From the NCBI GenBank assembly GCA_010093605.1, contig MU004182.1, positions 1,583,032-1,647,031 on the forward strand: a stretch of DNA of 64,000 nucleotides. The letters run 5' to 3'. Shown piece after piece: positions 34,485-46,335 of this stretch; position 1 is the first letter of the stretch, and each line of letters starts with the position of its first letter. The stretch is from Lophium mytilinum. Its lineage: Eukaryota > Ascomycota > Dothideomycetes > Mytilinidiales > Mytilinidiaceae. The notes under the pieces were generated by a model. That model saw only the letters and a program-made list of their open reading frames with translations, was not told the DNA's origin and searched no databases. A program made the translations under genes and the position numbers.

Positions 34485-36954
34485 GTGGGAGCCTTTTATC
34501 CTGGGAATCGCCTCGTGGCCTTCCCGTATCCTTCCTCTTATTCCAACGTCTCCCTTGCCCCTCCAAACTGCGACTTGATGGGATACTCTGCTAACATGCG
34601 CTCGGGAGAACCTCAGGTCGTTGGCGCCGTCGCTGCGGTCGTCTCAGCCTTCCATGGCGGGGCCGAGTTGGTCACTCAGATCAAGAAGAAGCATAAGAAG
34701 AGGAAGGGCGAGCAGGCATACAAGGAGAAGCAGTTGCAGGAGTCGCTGCAGAGTGGCGAGGTCCAGATCGAGACGCGATACGGGGCCGATTGCCGCGAGA
34801 TGGGTGAATATGTGAAGCGAGGCGACGGTAAGACGGAACTTTATTTTTACCAGCAACACTTCACTCGCTAACACCTTCACAGTCATTGCCCGAGACCGGC
34901 TCCTACATATTGCCGTGGCCATTCAGGCCGAGATTATCAGAAGCCTTCAACTCGCTGTCAAGTACGAGAACGCCATTCTCGACCTCACCGTCCTGCACGA
35001 GACGTCCATCATGAACCGGAAGGATACTTTGGTCACTTTGGACGAGCTGAAGCAGCGGATATTGATAACATTTCCACCGGAGCGAATGTCCCCGCCTGCT
35101 CTGGATTCACCTGGTAGACAGACTTTCCAGTCCACGGAGAGCCTTGCTGCAAGCATGGTCCCGGACAACTACCTACCGCCTGGTATCACCATCCCGGATC
35201 AGCACGAGTCAGACAGCAAATCCAGCTTGAGTAGGTTTCTCTCCACGCGGAGGACCAGCGGGAGGAACTCGGTGCAACACTCGCCTTCGAATTCCTTGTC
35301 AGGCGCCAACTTCACTTCCGGATATCAGTTCCTGGGACCCCCAATCCAAGAAAGCAGCATGCCTGGCCACGACTCCCACCCTGTGAATCACGCGGACATC
35401 TACCAGGACATCAACGACACACTCACTTCTTTCCAAGGTCTTCATATTGACAATACGCGCCGTGATACACTCGGTCAGCTCCAAGGTCTCCCACAACCAC
35501 AACGACCACCACCACAGTTTGACCCCGCAGACCTCTCAAATCACCCGGCCTTCACAAACCCACCAATCAACTTGGCAGACATATCTAGTCATCCGGCTTT
35601 TGCTAAGTCACGCAACATGGGAAACAACCCCGGTCAACGTGTTGACTCTCCAAGCTTGCTGAACCGCAATCCTTCTACGTCTACTGCGTCGGTCTACTCA
35701 GATTACAATGCTGAACCTACACGCAAGAACGTGGGTACCACCTTCAGTCAACCCTTCGACGCGAACTCATTCGGCCGCAACGACTCCACTTCCAGCCGCT
35801 CAGCGTATTCGGACCGTATCCCAGCATCTGTTCACAGCCATAGTTCACATGCGTCCGTCGGAACGACTGGATCCTCAAATTCTGCTTTCTCGCCCAGAAC
35901 CTCAGCTACCAGTGCAGCTACACCAACCACTCCTGTCACCCCAGATGTCAGCCAGGGGCACTTCACGTACTCGCTATTCCCTCAGGTATCGCGCAAAGGC
36001 CCTAGCCCGCCTCCTCTGATGGCTCCCCCTCCCCCTCCTCCAGCAAGGGCTCTACCATCAATACCTGCTCAGCCAGTTCCTCCCGGTTCCAACCCTCCGC
36101 TGAGCCCGAGTGCGCTGAAGATCAACAATCCCTTCAGCCCGAGTACTCCACCAGCATCTAGCACTCCTACCAGCCCGAGCGCGCTCAGCATTAGTGCCCC
36201 CTTTAGTCCGAATGCAAACACGCGTGGTCCCAACACACTGAGTACCAGTAGCTCTGTCAGCAATGTTCCGAGCTATAGTTCCTCCACGCGTCCTTCGCTA
36301 ATCTCTAATATGTCGAACCTTACACGTACCACCACTAGTAGCTCAAACACATCGACTCCCTCGACCATCAATGCTGCCAACATGCTGACTGGCCGGCCTT
36401 GCAAGCAGAACAATTACTGGGGCTTCTGCAAAGGCTCATGGGCTGTGCGCGAAGAGCTCAAGAAGGGTCTTTCGGTGCAAACCCGCCCGGAGGGCCTGTA
36501 CAACAACGTCTCGGTCTGGCAGTGCAAGCACTGCCTCTTCCAGGGCGACACGTTCCATAAGACGATCCCGGGCAAAAAGAAGAAAGAAATCGTGATCGAT
36601 CCTAATATCCACACCTCCGCTGTGGGCATCAAGTACCGTTTCATCTTTCTCGCCAAGTCACACGTCAAGCGTAAGAGCTCGACGGTGAACTGGGACGTGA
36701 TGATCTCGGGGTCGAAGGGCGGGTGCAGCTACGGATGTGTGATCTGCTGCGCCGAAGGAAAGAGCACGAGCATCTTCGGGAATGTCAACACCCTCATGAA
36801 CCACATCTTCAACACCCATGCGAAGGGGATGACCGAGGAGGTGCAGCGGAGCACGAAATGTGTTGTTGGACGAGAGCCGGAGCCGGGAGAGCAGTGGGAT
36901 GTGTGTATCCCGTTCAAGCGATTTCTCGGAGACGGCACTGCTGTGGCAGAGTAG
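34485..36954 (+). CDS. Fungal-specific protein with C-terminal Cys/His-rich domain
   Basis: Two exons, 34485-34827 and 34883-36954 (intron with GT..AG, in phase), give 804 residues. The N-terminal part (about 40-170) is helical, with a Lys-rich stretch TQIKKKHKKRKGEQ. The middle (about 190-600) is disordered, Ser/Pro/Thr-rich, with a polyproline run. The C-terminal 190 residues are well ordered and Cys/His-rich: GRPCKQNNYWGFCKGSW, WQCKHC, then CSYGCVICC followed by LMNHIFNTH, a CxxC..HxxxxH arrangement able to bind zinc. Similar C-terminal domains occur in many fungal proteins of unknown function. Met33 and Met38 are alternative starts. Role unknown. Confidence 0.8.
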
Positions 36955-38258
36955 ATCACGAGATCACGAACGATCGTAGAGTTCATCTTGGTCGATCGGG
37001 TAACGCGGCATCCGTATTTTTGGGCGCCTCATGTCACCTCACATTATCCTGATTTTCATTTCCCTTTTCTTTCCATGTTATCATGTCATCATATTACAGC
37101 ACTCGGTCTTTTTGGGTTAGTTTGCAGACTTGATACCCTCCCTGGTTGGCGATATCACGGAATGGGGAGTTACCAAGGGTGTTTGCTTTTGCAACAGTCT
37201 TTCTCTTTTGGCTAAGGAAGAGAGAGCAGAGATGTAAGAGCGCTGTCGCTTATTGGGGTATGTTTACTTTACGTAAGACATGATCAACACAGCGGCTCGA
37301 GTTCAAAATGTTATTTCAAGGCTGAACAAATCTGCCCCGAAGTGCATGAGGAGGATGCAAGATCAAGACTAAGTCACGTGGCTTATTCAAAGGCCGCTAG
37401 AGCCAAAGCTTTGGGCGACCAAGGTTAGAGCTCCACTACTTTATCTCAACGACGGTGGGGCTGGCTAGACCCTCTTGCTATACCAACTAAATGTCATGGC
37501 CCAGAATAGACGTTGAGCTCTTGATAATGCCATTGGCCTGAGGTGTGGATCGTGACGACTCTGATCCCCCGCAGCATGTGAGAGACTCGCCTTCAATCTA
37601 GAACCTGATACTAACACAATGAGGTCCTAGAGAGCTTATGTAACCAATAGAAACTTCCCAAGCCCTTCGACTAGTAAGTCTACGCTACATCATTCTTCCA
37701 GACCTCTAATCCCCCACAGGGAGATTGCGACTCTCATACCCATCTAGCGGTCTAAATAAGCTTTCGAGATTGGGCACTGTCTATGGCTGCGTTTCAGAAG
37801 TCTAGATGTTGACGACATGGAGACGGATCGGGAATCTGAACGCGATCGTGAGGCTAGAGAACAAATTAGAGGGCGTATGAGCGGCTTCGTGCACTCTCTT
37901 CGTTGCGCTCACAATCCGAGTCACCCGACCTACGTGATGTGGGTGCTTATCATGGGAGCTGCTCCCAGCGCGCTGCGGTTAAGACAGTTCGATTCGTCTC
38001 TCGAGTGTGTCGTGCCTGCTTGTATCACCCATCGAGCTGGATAGGAGCTAAACAACAACGCCACCTCCTCTCTTCTTTTCTCATTGCAGATCAAACCTCA
38101 CTTCTGCAATTCGCTCCCTACTTTCATTTCCTTGTCATTCCTATACCCATTGGTCCTGGCCACCTCTTCTACTGTCTTGCGACGACAGATTCTACTATTG
38201 ACACCGCATCCATACGATACCTGCCGCCTACCTATATTTTTATCCGCGACGCCTTCAA
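36955..38258. other. Intergenic, no gene seen
   Basis: 1.3 kb. A few frames (about 75-120 residues) overlap one another near 37820-38450 without domain content. The right part is CT-rich leader of the next gene. No RNA gene or repeat was noticed. Confidence 0.45.
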
Positions 38259-40442
38259 TTGAATACCTTCTCCACCAACCGCGTAGGGCGCCAGCACTTC
38301 CTTGCAAATACGCTTGTAATGGATGTGTTGCAGCGCTTTTTGCCCGCTACTACGCCTACCAATCCCCCTCTCCTGGATCGGCGACCAACGCCTGTTCCAC
38401 CAAACATCGAGAGCATCGCCAGTCCACAAAGCCGAGAGGGCTTCTCTGAAGACGCAGAGAGGGATGAAAATGCAACTTCACTCGATGTCTTCCTGGAAAG
38501 CAAACCCAGTAGCCCCGCCGTCGTCCCGCCCACCATTGTTGTGATCGAGGACAGCGATGCGAACAATAACTCCTCGTCATCGGATACGGGCATTCTAGAC
38601 TACCGGGTAGACGAAGCCGATGCCAGCGACCGTACCATTCGACATCACAATCGCCGGACCCTAGTCCCCCGCACGCTTCCCAGAGACGTTCCTCGACGGA
38701 AAGCTGGCAGGCAACGCCTACGTCGCTCATCTAGCAACTCTGGCGTCGAAGCCATCTCGAAATATAAGCAGAAGGCCGATGAAGTCAAGACCCTCGTGGA
38801 ACAAGTTCACGAACTTCGCGTATCACCCTCTGGGACACCTCCACATAGGCCCTGGAAGCTGAGACGAGTCAGTACGGCCCCTGGACTGCGCGAAAAACAT
38901 ATGACGGATGGTAATAAGCACGGTGAGCCCCGATTCATCTGGATCCCAAGCACGTCCTCAACAGCGGACACTTCGTGTCACACTACGAACGTTACTCCGT
39001 CCGAAAAGGGTATAAGGGACGATTGCAGCACACCGTTGCGAGCATACTTGGAACGACCGTCAGATAGCAGAACGAGCAGCCCATCTAGAATGCTTTACAA
39101 ACCAAATTTGAAGAAAAAAGCGATAGGTAGCCCGCCCTCAGGTCTTACATGCAACGAAACCATACCCGGACATCGACGAACGAAAGCTGTCGACTTCGAT
39201 AGTCCGACATCTCTATTCACATCTTCGGTCACAAAGTTGAAGACGTGGATAGCAGAAAAAGACAGAACAGTGACCACTGATTCTGGAATCGAGATAGCTG
39301 AGGCGAGGACCGTATCGTTCATGAAACCGCGATCAAAGAGCAAAGCCGCAGACTCAGCTGTCACGCGTACCGATGTCCACGTAGTTGCTATATCGGCTCC
39401 AGACGGCGACGCGACACCTCGCAAACGCTCCGCAACGCCGACAAAGCAGATCGTCCAAACAGGCACCGGAGGCTACGGGGTAGTTTGGGACGACGCTCCC
39501 AATTCTTCTCCAGACAACGAATCCCACCGTCGCGGATCGAGTGCCGGTCAAGCTCTCGAAGCTGCCGGCTCCACCAGTCTGGAACGAGTAGACACGAAGC
39601 TCTCCGACTGGAGCTGGCGCAACGTAAACCCATTTGAAAAAGCTGCGAGACGAGACCGGAAGCCTTCACAGTTCGTCCCGAATATCGTCGTTTTCCCAGA
39701 TGATTCCTACGAAGACACCGTCTCGACCGTCGCGTCCGGCCGCCACATTTACCCCCGAACCACCAACTCCTCCACGCTCGACTCCTCGGAGGACACAGAT
39801 GCATTCGTCGCACCCCCAAACAGCCTCCAATCCTCCTCCTTCCTTCTCCCCCGCCACGACCCGCCTCCACCCCCCAACAGCGCCTCCTCCTCCGGCGGCC
39901 TCCTCCCACGCCGCTCTCCACTCGCTGGCCGCAACAGCGAGAGCCGCGCCACCGACACCACCGACACTTCTGCCACCTCTCTCTCCTCTTCGTCCGCGTC
40001 CTCGGCACTCCACGGGGCTGTCCTGCCTCCACCCCCTTCTCCATCTACCACCGATATCCCTTCCTGTGCCTCCGACCGCCCCAGAATGAAGAAAGACTCC
40101 CTCTTCCCCTCCGCCTCGGACGAGCACCTCCACATCACGACCACACATCGGCTGTCGCATATCGATAACCTGCATTTCCGCACGCATAAGGATAGTCTTG
40201 CTGTGGCGCGCGCACGGTGGGAGCGGAAGTACTCGAATGCGATGGGGATGGTGGGGAGGGGGGGCGTGGATCCGGAGAGGTTTGCGAGGAGGTGTAGTGT
40301 GGCGATTGCGCGGAAGCGGATGAAGGGGAGGCGGGAGAAGGGGAAGGGGAGGTTGGAGAGTTTGAGTGAAGGCGGCGGAGAGGTGGGTTTGGCGAGGGTG
40401 GGAGAGGTGGGGAGGGGGAGGGTTATTAGGATTGTGGAGTAG
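38259..40442 (+). CDS. Large disordered protein with SUMO-interaction-like motif
   Basis: A single long frame of 727 residues. Composition is Ser/Thr/Pro/Arg-rich, without a catalytic domain. PPTIVVIEDSDANNN (about 90-104) is a textbook SUMO-interacting motif: a hydrophobic VVI core followed by acidic and Ser residues. A short conserved-looking C-terminal segment (about 630-680: DEHLHITTTHRLSHIDNLHF and SLAVARARWERKYS) is likely helical, and it is followed by a basic tail. This suggests a nuclear scaffold or adaptor, but that is inference. Met21 (38319, MDVLQRFLP) is a plausible alternative start. Base composition changes sharply near 40200, from C-rich to G-rich, without loss of frame. Confidence 0.75.
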   Translation: MNTFSTNRVGRQHFLANTLVMDVLQRFLPATTPTNPPLLDRRPTPVPPNIESIASPQSREGFSEDAERDENATSLDVFLESKPSSPAVVPPTIVVIEDSDANNNSSSSDTGILDYRVDEADASDRTIRHHNRRTLVPRTLPRDVPRRKAGRQRLRRSSSNSGVEAISKYKQKADEVKTLVEQVHELRVSPSGTPPHRPWKLRRVSTAPGLREKHMTDGNKHGEPRFIWIPSTSSTADTSCHTTNVTPSEKGIRDDCSTPLRAYLERPSDSRTSSPSRMLYKPNLKKKAIGSPPSGLTCNETIPGHRRTKAVDFDSPTSLFTSSVTKLKTWIAEKDRTVTTDSGIEIAEARTVSFMKPRSKSKAADSAVTRTDVHVVAISAPDGDATPRKRSATPTKQIVQTGTGGYGVVWDDAPNSSPDNESHRRGSSAGQALEAAGSTSLERVDTKLSDWSWRNVNPFEKAARRDRKPSQFVPNIVVFPDDSYEDTVSTVASGRHIYPRTTNSSTLDSSEDTDAFVAPPNSLQSSSFLLPRHDPPPPPNSASSSGGLLPRRSPLAGRNSESRATDTTDTSATSLSSSSASSALHGAVLPPPPSPSTTDIPSCASDRPRMKKDSLFPSASDEHLHITTTHRLSHIDNLHFRTHKDSLAVARARWERKYSNAMGMVGRGGVDPERFARRCSVAIARKRMKGRREKGKGRLESLSEGGGEVGLARVGEVGRGRVIRIVE

Positions 40443-41168
40443 GGGTAAAGTACTGAGGGGTGGACTAGGGGTTCTGGCGCAAATAAGATAAGTAGAGTTT
40501 GGAATTGAAGTTGAGTTCTAAGACTTGTGATTTGTCGTATGTCATGGAGCTGTCACGTGTTATACCTTCTTAGTAGTAGGCCTGCGGTATAAAATCTCCC
40601 TCTCCTTCTCTTAATCTTACCTTTTTTGTTAAGGGCGAGTCGGACAGCTTTTCAAGCAAGCGACGAGGGAAGTACCCAGGGAGGCGGATCTGGCTGGCTG
40701 GTGACTCAAACACGACTTATGCGTGAACGATGACTGGGTTTTCTTGGAGCTTAGAAAAAGGCACGACTAGACTTAGATGGTGTCGTGGAGTTGGTGGAGA
40801 GCAGATTGATATGACGGTTGACGGATGGAGGTTGTGGTGGATGTGGGCATGGTGATGGTGTGCGGGAGGTTGAGGTGGTGATGATTGGTAAGTTTTTGAG
40901 GCGGTGTTGAGGATTGGTAGGCTCCGTGGAGGATGGTGGGGAGAGATTTGGGGGTTGAAGAAGATACTTAATGCAGGTGATAGTATCTGCACATTGAAGG
41001 AAGGCGACATTATGTACATGGAGCGACTTTATTTGCCACTAGCTTTGAGCGTTATAGGCGATTGCTGGAATCCAACAACCTACCTATGTCGCGAAAAGAA
41101 GTCTAGATAGCTAAGAAGAGGACTTGGGGGTCTTCGAACCCGAGTTTCGCGACCTATCGATTGCTATC
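40443..41168. other. Intergenic, no gene seen
   Basis: About 730 bp at the convergent ends of two genes. The plus strand is G-rich at about 40790-40960 (GGTGGTGATG-type repeats), giving a His/Pro-rich open frame on the minus strand with no domain. A self-complementary stretch around 41120 looked like a tRNA B box but did not fold as one. Confidence 0.45.
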
Positions 41169-42012
41169 TCATTTGTTTAATTCTCTCATGTAATATTGCA
41201 TCAGATTTCCCATATCTTCATCAGCCACTCTCCCAAGATCTTTCACTTTCACGTTCCATTCTATAGGAAACGCTTTTGCGAAGCGTATACGACTTGCTGT
41301 GCTCATAGGCTGGCTCTCCGTTGATGGGGGCAGAACTCCAATCGGCTGATATACCATCCCATTCTCCAACGGCAGCGGCGAAGGAGTCTGGAGCGTTTTA
41401 TAGTATACGATAGCGTGCTCTTCAGGTCGACATCCCGTTTTTGTCGTACCTCGATTCCCATAGGTAGAAATTGGACTACAATCTCATGAGTGCGGAACAG
41501 TCTAATGAATTTTGGACGTACCATGTATAGCAGAATCCCATCTTTTCAGCTACAACGACGAACCTCCTTATTTGAGTGATTACCTTGGCGCCATACTTCA
41601 CAATCGAGACGTTATCTGGAAATGTTCCTGGCGCTCTCGGAGTTTCTCCCATGAGTTCAGTAAAGAGCATTGAGAAAACCTGATTGACTCTGTTAGCTGT
41701 GAAACGCTGGTGGACGACTGCTATACTCTTCCGCGTTTGAAGAATCCTCTGGCATCCTGCCGAACGAGATAGGCTATGGAGTTTACCACGTTAGCGCTTC
41801 ACAGAGACAGTTGTGGAGTGTGATGCACGTTACATACCGGGATCTAGCTCTTCATACGCTCCAATAACTCCTTTCATTTGGTTATACACAGGTCTGTCCT
41901 GCTCTTTCGTCTTTACCATGTCACGACTTGACACTGAAGACGCTTCAAAGGGTGCAGACTGTTTGTATCCTCTCGAATATTCAAGGACAGGAGATAATTC
42001 GAACAGCGTGCT
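41169..42012 (-). pseudogene. 3' half of a DUF6590 gene split by a Gypsy insertion
   Basis: Exons 42012-41838, 41773-41727, 41679-41522 and 41475-41169 join in phase with GT..AG introns and give 229 codons including the stop. The product shows DUF6590 hallmarks: GFFKRGRVFSMLFTE, IRRFVVVAEKMGFC followed after a splice by CPISTYGNRG, EEHAIVYY, and a late SRIRFAKAF/NVKVKDLG segment. The frame begins abruptly at the retroelement edge, in phase with the open frame on the other side (51651 onward). No degrading change is obvious in this half, so the split looks recent compared with the decay of the element. DUF6590 proteins are common in ascomycetes; function unknown. Confidence 0.85.
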
Positions 42013-42217
42013 TGTGGAATTCTTGATATACGGTTGATATTCGGATGTCGTGCACGTGATGTATAGATCTACTGTAGGAACGCTTTCCTACATAGATCTA
42101 GTGTAATTAAGGCCTGCACGGGCCTCTCTAATATGTATATAGCCTAGCTAGATTCCTATATAGAATTAATATTAATTATCCTCTAAATTCTTATATTATA
42201 TAATTAGAAATATTATA
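42013..42217 (+). repeat. 5' LTR of the block C Gypsy fossil (205 bp)
   Basis: Same length as 51446-51650 and collinear with it, starting TGTGGAATTC. The outer (left) half keeps normal GC. The inner half is AT-converted. Confidence 0.9.
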
Positions 42218-45200
42218 TCTAGTAGCTTAGTTATAGTTCTAGCCGCCTCTAAGGCCTCCTTAGAGGGCTATTAGGTCCTTAAACTTAATAGCGTAAAGCT
42301 AGCTAAGGCTATATTTTTATAATTAACCCTTAGTAATAATAGAAGACATTAGCTTCTATAATTAGTAGAATTTTTAGATTATTATAATAATACTAAGCCG
42401 TGTTAACAGTTTCTAAAAATTAACCTAATTAGTAATTAATAATAACTACTAATAATAGCCCCTAATTAGCATTAGGCCGGCGTTATAGTATAACTACCTA
42501 TCGCGAACATCCTTATAAAAATTAAACGGTATAGGTCTAAAGAGCCCTTAGCTAGAATATTACTGCGGGATTTTCCTATCCCTTTTAATACTTCTACGCA
42601 ACTAACTACGCGTTCTATTAGCTGCTAAAGCAAGATTAATAGCAGGATAGCGAGAAGAATAATATTATAGCTTAATAGAGCCTAATAATTATATAGTAAT
42701 TAGAAATCCTTATAAGTTAATTATAAGAAGAAGGCGGAGAAGTCCTTTTAAGAATTCTTCCTCTCTAATAGGATATTAAAAAGCATTTAAGAAAGAAACT
42801 TAATATTACTATCTTAGCACCCTTTTCTTACTCTTTACTTTAATTATATTGCAGTTATTAATTCTTTTCTACTCTTTCTTATCCTTAGATATTCTATAAC
42901 CCTTAGCTTCCTTTTATATCTAGTAATAGATATTATTATTCTAATAGATTACCTTCTAACCTTTAAGAACTCTTCTAAAGGCTCTTTTAGTTTAGCACTA
43001 TATCTTATAATCTATCTAATCTAATATTAGCCTTACAGGCTAAGCAGGCCGCTGCCCTAGAACCTATTAAGCTACTAGTTTAAGGTCCTCTAATTATTTA
43101 CAGTAGTGCCCTAGCCTATAATCTAGGGCTTACCTATTAAGGGCTATTATTTACGCCTTCTTTAGATAGCTATTAACGCTTCTAAGCCCCTATAATAGAG
43201 TATATAATAGATTACTAGGGACTAGAACTCTTTAGTTCTATATTAGCTTCTTCTATATAATAGTAGCAGGCTACTATACTAGGGCAGCTATAAGCTATAG
43301 TCCCTAATTACTATGCCCGCGTTAAGAATATATTAGATAACCCCTAGCAGTAGCCTACTTCTTAGAGTGCTACTAACTTCTAGGGTTTATTATCTAACGC
43401 TTTCTTAGATTATCTAATACTAGACTATAATAAGCCTATATTAGAATAAACTATATAAGAGCTCTAATAAGCCTTTAAGAAAATATTAGCTATAAGAGAA
43501 CCTTATCTAATAGCGCTACCTAAAGTTCTTATAAGGACTCCCGCTATATAGTTAGGTAAAGTTAATAATAATGCGTACCCTATCTAGATAGTTTAAATGC
43601 GCAACTTTATTACTATATAAGCGGACGCCTATTAATAGGTTTACTAGTAGATGCTAGAAACTTAAAAGATTTAGCTAGCCGGCAGCTATACAGCTAGAAC
43701 TGTGGCCGTTTAATAGAACTAAGATATTTAATAGCACTACTAAGGCAATACTAAGTTTACTATATTAGATTAGTTCTTTACTACCTTTAGCCGCCGCTAT
43801 AAGAGCGTAGATACACCGGAGCAACGCTAACACCGCTTTAATAAAATAGTGTAGATAACTAGTGCTTATTAGTTCTTTAATAAGCTTATTAGGGCTACTT
43901 ATATATACCCTCTTAATATAGCTCTATTTAATCTTAAAGTACGTTAATATGCCCGCGTAGGTTTAAAACCTAGCCTTAAGTTCTATATTAATGCCTAAGC
44001 GTAGGCCCCTTCTAATTTTAATAAATAGATAGCGTAGGTTGCTACTACTAATAAGCATTAGATCTCCTAGTATAAGAGAATAAGAGACTATTAGGGCCGC
44101 CTTAATACTATCTCTAGGGCTAATAAAGAATTAGATAATAATTACTTTTAAGGAACTAACGTTAATTCTAATAAATATAAATATCTAGATACTAAAGATA
44201 ACGCTAAACTTAATGCCTTTAAAGGTAGAAATACTACCAGATCTTAAGAACGCGGTTAAGGCTATAGCGGACGCAGTAAAGGTACTACCTAATAGAATAC
44301 TAATACGCGTAAGTACTATAATTATAGCAAGAAGGGCTATATTAAACGTAACTATACTTAGCTAGCTAAAAAGCTATTAGAAAACTAGGAGGGTTAGTAG
44401 CCTTAAAGCAACTAACTAACCTAAAAGATAAGACTCCTACTTTTTATAAACTTATAATAGAAAAGAATTAGCCGCCCTTTAATAATCCTTCTAACTAAAT
44501 TATTATTAAATTAATAGAAGAAAGAATCTACTACCTTAACTCCCTAGGTAAATGTCTTTTAGAATATAAGGGAACTTTAGAACTATCTAACTATTAGAAA
44601 AGAACTACCTTTTTAATTAACTGTAGCGCTAATTCCGTCTATATATTATTAAAGCATGCTTAATATTAGCTAAAGAATGTTAAAATAATAGCCCCTAAGG
44701 CAGTTAAACTTCTCTTAGGTGCAACTATAATTAGTATAAAAGCCTTAGAGATTCTATTTAAGATCTATATACTATTAGGTACTCTAACTATATATATTCT
44801 AGACCTTAAAGAGTATTAATGCATTCTTAGTATAATCTAGCTATAGTAATACTAAGCTATTATTAACTTCTTTACTAATTCTATTACCTTGTAAATATAG
44901 GTTAGCCGCAACCTAAAGATTAAACTAGTAGCTTATTAGCTTAATGCATTAAGCCCTATTATAGACCTTAGTCTTTCTAAACTAGAATACTAGGGTTTTA
45001 TTAATGCAATATTCTATTAGAAGTATAAGAGGCTCTTAGTAGATAAGCTTAATTCCGCTTACCTTTATATTGTAAAAGCTTCTAATAAACTAACGCTAGA
45101 TTAGGTACTATAACCCGGCACTAATCCGCCATTAGAAGATAAGAATTTATTACCCCTAATTAATTATATTACTACTTCTATGCAAGAGAAGTTCTAAGAG

Positions 45201-45950
45201 CTTCTTAAAGAGTATAAACCTTATTTCTATAATATCCTTCCTAATATTCTACCGCCTAAGCATAGATATAACTATCTAATTAATACTAGAGATGTAAAGC
45301 TAGTAAATAATATAGTATACCGCCTCTTATATTATTAAATAGAAGAATAGACCTAATAGATCTATAAGCTACTAGAATAGGGCCTTATCTAAGAGTCTAT
45401 TAGTGCCTAGGGATCTCTAGTTCTTTTTATTCTAAAGCTAAATAGCAAGTGGCGAATATGCATTAACTATAGAGTACTTAATCTAGTAACCTAGAAGAAT
45501 ATCTACCCCCTACTACGCATTAATAACTACCTATAGTTATTTAGGAAGGCTAGGTTCTTTACTAAGATTAATTTAACCTCTAGATATTACTAGCTATGCA
45601 TTTATTAATTAGACGTCTATAAGACTGCTTTTAACATAATTAAAGGGAAATTTAAATTTCTAGTTATACCTTTTAGTCTCTATAACGCTCCTGCTACCTT
45701 TTAAGCTATTATAAATAATACCTTACAACTATATCTATATTAATTTATACTTATCTATATAGACAATATTATAGTATTTTTAGAAATATTAGAAGAGTAT
45801 CTTAACCACCTCTAATTATTATTTAAAGCTCTTAGAAAGAAATAACTATTTACTAAAACTAATAAGTACTTAATTACTTAAGAAACTATTAAGTTCTATA
45901 GCTATATAGTTTCTTATAGAACTATAAAACTAATAACTAATAAACTAGAC

Positions 45951-46335
45951 NNNNNNNNNNNNNNNNNNNNNNNNNNNNNNNNNNNNNNNNNNNNNNNNNN
46001 NNNNNNNNNNNNNNNNNNNNNNNNNNNNNNNNNNNNNNNNNNNNNNNNNNNNNNNNNNNNNNNNNNNNNNNNNNNNNNNNNNNNNNNNNNNNNNNNNNNN
46101 NNNNNNNNNNNNNNNNNNNNNNNNNNNNNNNNNNNNNNNNNNNNNNNNNNNNNNNNNNNNNNNNNNNNNNNNNNNNNNNNNNNNNNNNNNNNNNNNNNNN
46201 NNNNNNNNNNNNNNNNNNNNNNNNNNNNNNNNNNNNNNNNNNNNNNNNNNNNNNNNNNNNNNNNNNNNNNNNNNNNNNNNNNNNNNNNNNNNNNNNNNNN
46301 NNNNNNNNNNNNNNNNNNNNNNNNNNNNNNNNNNN
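45951..46335. other. Assembly gap (385 N)
   Basis: An unbroken run of N inside the Gypsy fossil, between reverse transcriptase and integrase. The true length is unknown, so the 9.6-kb element size is approximate. Confidence 1.

Noticed and set aside
39388-40187. Long antisense frames of 144-218 residues opposite the 38259 gene
   Set aside because: Arg/Gly/Trp-rich shadow frames of a C-rich coding sequence; the plus-strand frame is continuous for 727 residues.
41105-41165. Possible tRNA B box (GGGTTCGAAGAC on the minus strand)
   Set aside because: No T-stem of five pairs, no A box at the right distance and no acceptor stem; it is a simple TTCGAA palindrome.
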